Assembly (NCBI RefSeq): GCF_047948215.1
Contig: NC_134457.1
Coordinates: forward strand, 82,797,398 to 82,861,397
Reading direction: 5' to 3'
Length of the DNA stretch: 64,000 bases
Source of the DNA: Lycorma delicatula
Taxonomy: Eukaryota; Arthropoda; Insecta; Hemiptera; Fulgoridae
Within the stretch, counting starts at the first letter, position 1. The number at the start of each line of letters is the position of its first letter. Positions 61,376 through 64,000 of the stretch are shown piece after piece. The translations under genes were made by a program, and so were the position numbers. The notes beneath the pieces were generated by a model. That model was not told the origin of the DNA. It saw nothing but the letters and a program-made list of their open reading frames with translations, and did not search any database.

Positions 61376-63190
61376 GTGTTAATAAATTTAAAAAAATAAT
61401 CACTTTTTAAAATTATTTTAAAAATTAAATATACACCCACAATTCTAAATAAAAAAAACTGTAATTTTCTAGAAAGGGGTGAAAATTTTTGACTAATATT
61501 TTTTAAAGCAATATTAAACATTGAAAGCTAAAAAAAAAAAAATTTTTACATTTTAAATGGAGTGAGTAACTTGCGAGATGGATTTGAATAAAAAATAAAT
61601 AAAAAAAAAAATTGTTAAAAACGGAAAAAAAATCTTTTACCGCTGGAGTGGGATGGCAAAAATTTAAAGGAAATAAAATTATTATTACAGGTTTATTATT
61701 TATTATAAATCTACTTATAAAATAATATTATTAATTAATAATAAAATAATTTTATAATTATTTTTATAGGTTTGAAGGCCTGTATAAAATATATGTATAA
61801 AATATATATAATGTATAAAATATAAATACAAAAAAACTCCCATTAACTCCTTTTCTGAAACAAGATAAAGAAAAGTATATAGTAATTTTTTGGGTAGGCA
61901 GTGAATATTAAATAAGAATCTTTGGTAATTTGTGATCTCGATAAAAAAAAAATTCAACTTTTGTAAGAAATGTTTTTTTGCTCAAGTGCCACAGTAAAGA
62001 TTTGAAATATTAATTCAGCTAAAACCCCGCCCTCCTGTTCTTCCAATATTTGCAAAACTTTTTTTGCTAAAAAAAAATTCTTTTCTCCTTAAGGTCTACC
62101 AAGTTTGAAGATAATCGGTCATCGGGGTCCACAGCTATAAGACCAACATACATTCGCACAAACGCCCGTCTTACAAAAATAAATGTTTTGGATATGGGAG
62201 CCACGGAATTAAAACGTTTTTCGCAAATATTTAAATCTATTTTTTTGTTGAATTTTTTTTGTTTCTTAAGACGCAAAACTCTATTTTGTAGATTTTTTGT
62301 ATCATTTAAAATTTATTTAAATCTATTTTTTTTGTTAAATTTTTTTAAATGTCTCCTAAGACGCAAAACTCTATTTTGTACGAGTATCATTTTCAGGAAG
62401 TTTTATAAGATTTTTTTTTTTGTTATTTAAGTATGTAAAATATTTATAGAAGCGTATTTTGATCACCTTCGTAAAACGCAATATTAACACAGGCAAATAG
62501 TGTCTTTGTTATTCATCTACACAAGTTGTTATTTATCAGCTATAATCTTTATTGTAGAGGTATAATTAATAATAAACCTGTTTGTTCAGGCAGCGCTGCT
62601 GTCTGGTACCATGTGATATGAAATATTAGTTTTTTCTTCTATTCGACGTAATTTGTATTTTATTAAACATCTGTTTCAGTCATTAATTGTAGTGCGTAAC
62701 CCGCAACCATACGATACCGCCTAGTTGCCAAGCTTGTTGGATTCAATGTTATATTATCGAAAGATGTATTAAATTATAATTGTTAATTCGATTCACTTTT
62801 TGTTTTATTTACAGTCCGCTTAACATAAACGAAACATATTAACAAATTAATAATTTAAATAGCAGATAAAATCTGAATCTTGGACTTGCCAAAGATTGTA
62901 ACTGATACAATAAAATACAAGCTTATTGAATGAATAATATTTTCTTTATTTGGAATACTTTGTTATGAGTTTTTATTATGTTAGGTTTGTAAAAAAATAT
63001 GTCAATAATAAATTATACAATTTTATCTTTATTTTTATTTTATAATCTTATCTTTCGGTGTTATTTTTTCTTTTGGTGTTCCGAGATGGTTTTGAGATGT
63101 ATATAACTTAAATTTGTATTTTAAATTGTTTAGTCGTTTAATGATATAGATTTATCCTAACAGGCATTTCTTAACATAAATCAACTTACT
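61376..63190. other. Intergenic AT-rich DNA with a 90-bp imperfect duplication
   Basis: The duplication is at 62,231-62,392. A repeat-tail phrase (CCAAGTTTGAAGATAATCGG, about 62,099) and CACAAACGCCC occur. Short TA tract near 61,795. Confidence 0.5.
62231..62392. repeat. Imperfect tandem duplication, about 90 bp
   Basis: TAAATCTATTTTTTT followed by TAAGACGCAAAACTCTATTT and TTGTA...ATCAT occurs twice, about 90 bp apart. Confidence 0.8.
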
Positions 63191-63199
63191 TTATATTCT

Positions 63200-63700
63200 A
63201 ACCTAACCTTCAGATCACATTAGGTTAGAATATAAATTAAACATCCCATTGTCCTCAAAAAATATGGACCGATTATTCCATAGGATACTGCTACTCAAAA
63301 TTCAATGGATTTATGCAGCGAATTTTAATGCATTTCATTAGGTTTGTTGTCCGTACCGGAATTTTTGTTTATTTTCGTATCGAGATAAATGGAAATGTGA
63401 TTCATCACTCATTAGCATATCGTGAATAACGTCTCCCTTAACTTTATAAGATTGAAAAGCTGGCGACAAAAGGTCATACTATTAACTCTAGCAGCATCAT
63501 TAAATCGAATTTTATGTGGATGCACTTGTAAATTCTTATGAGGAATCCGTTGAATTTAGTGCTTGGCAAGACAAGTGAAACTGAATGGCGACAGGAAAAC
63601 CATTTGCGTCTTCGTAGTACTCCACTCTGGAGTCGAGTGGAAGATTTTGTTGAGAGTAGACGTGGTTTATATTCCTCTGTGTTTATTTAGTTTTGGATCG
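63200..63700 (-). pseudogene. Tc1/mariner-like transposase relic (FHLSRY type)
   Basis: Minus-strand pieces in order: a degenerate linker region (SVSLVLPSTKFNGFLIRIYK), then VIHDMLMSDESHFHLSRYEN (first catalytic block; the family has FSDEAHFHLSGYVN), KQKFRYGQQT, and FFEDNGMFN near 63,250. Stops and shifts throughout. The second and third catalytic blocks and the ends were not found. Confidence 0.65.
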
Positions 63701-64000
63701 GGTTTTGCGGTTTTCCTTTATTGAACTATCATGGTAACTGTGGTTGATTATTTGGACGTGTTTTTTATACATATAAAGAGTTTGGATAACGGACGACCTT
63801 TGTTTATAGTGTTTTTTTTGTTTAAAATTGCTTGTCATTGGTCTGTGTGGGTTGGCGTGTGTGTTTCTAATGCAGTGGACTATAAGAATTTTATTTCTTA
63901 TCGTGTAGTTTAAATATTGTTAACTGTTATCTACGTTGGTTACATTTAACATTTTTAGAAGTACATTAATTTTAATTTTTATTAATTTCAATTTTAGTGA
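63701..64000. other. Intergenic DNA, nothing recognised
   Basis: A 60-codon frame from 63,731 has no recognisable motif. Confidence 0.5.

Noticed and set aside
61715..61957. 80-codon minus-strand frame with membrane-like Ile/Tyr/Leu content
   Set aside because: AT-rich composition artefact without motif or splice context.
1..64000. CRISPR array, phage or bacterial operon
   Set aside because: No spaced direct repeats of that kind, no ribosome binding sites, and the gene structure is eukaryotic.

Overview
The window is a strongly AT-rich stretch of an animal nuclear genome, almost certainly an insect. Its only clear host gene has many small exons with canonical GT/AG splice sites and long introns. 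The rest is microsatellites and decayed transposons of arthropod type: several Tc1/mariner groups, a Helitron, RTE-, I- and R1-like LINEs, tRNA-derived SINEs and a Ty3/gypsy LTR element. A SINE with a GGTTGGTCTAGTGGT head reminds me of hemipteran (planthopper-like) repeats, but the order is a guess. No bacterial operon, CRISPR array or phage is present.

Region 1, positions 1 to about 20,810 (+ strand): the 3' part of a Sirt1 (sirtuin 1 deacetylase) gene. Ten exons, 894-1087 to 20513-20712, join in frame into 489 codons and a TAG stop. They cover the sirtuin core from the residue after the GAG NAD-binding motif through the catalytic His and the four zinc cysteines, then an acidic/serine-rich linker and the C-terminal RPNRYIF segment. 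The start codon and the first exon(s) lie before the window. The introns hold most of the mobile DNA of this half: SINEs, a LINE tail, two long AT-rich inverted repeats, a DD41D (rosa-type) Tc1/mariner with matching ends, a palindromic MITE, a broken gypsy element with LTR and tRNA-Lys-type primer site, a second transposase relic and two tandem duplications.

Region 2, about 20.8-35.3 kb: a low-complexity gene desert. It contains a recent 302-bp tandem duplication, a decayed protein-like stretch on the minus strand (25.3-25.8 kb) and one isolated, well-formed 92-bp candidate exon (27,177-27,268) whose gene is not visible.

Region 3, about 35.3-64 kb: a transposon graveyard. In order: RTE-like LINE (35.3 kb, minus), mariner fragment (36.8 kb), I-type LINE with reverse transcriptase and RNase H remains (38.6-41.0 kb), mariner C-terminus (42.1 kb), Helitron helicase tail (43.1 kb), complete-length mariner (43.9-45.1 kb), DD41D fragment (45.5 kb), LINE fragment nested in a SINE (46.4-46.9 kb), SINE (49.3 kb), near-intact mariner (49.7-51.0 kb), long-arm inverted-repeat element (52.3-52.8 kb), SINE (54.8 kb), Helitron Pif1-like helicase relic (56.3-57.1 kb), DD41D relic (58.9-59.9 kb), LINE C-terminus (60.5-61.4 kb) and another transposase relic (63.2-63.7 kb). 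No intact host gene is seen here. Every transposase or reverse transcriptase found carries stops, frameshifts or lost catalytic residues.

Nothing here amounts to a demonstrable new multi-gene system. The most unusual items are the orphan exon, the unrecognised minus-strand protein relics, the LINE-in-SINE insertion with a visible target duplication, the cluster of fold-back elements in Sirt1 introns 4 and 5, and a perfect GC-rich hairpin at 38.1 kb.
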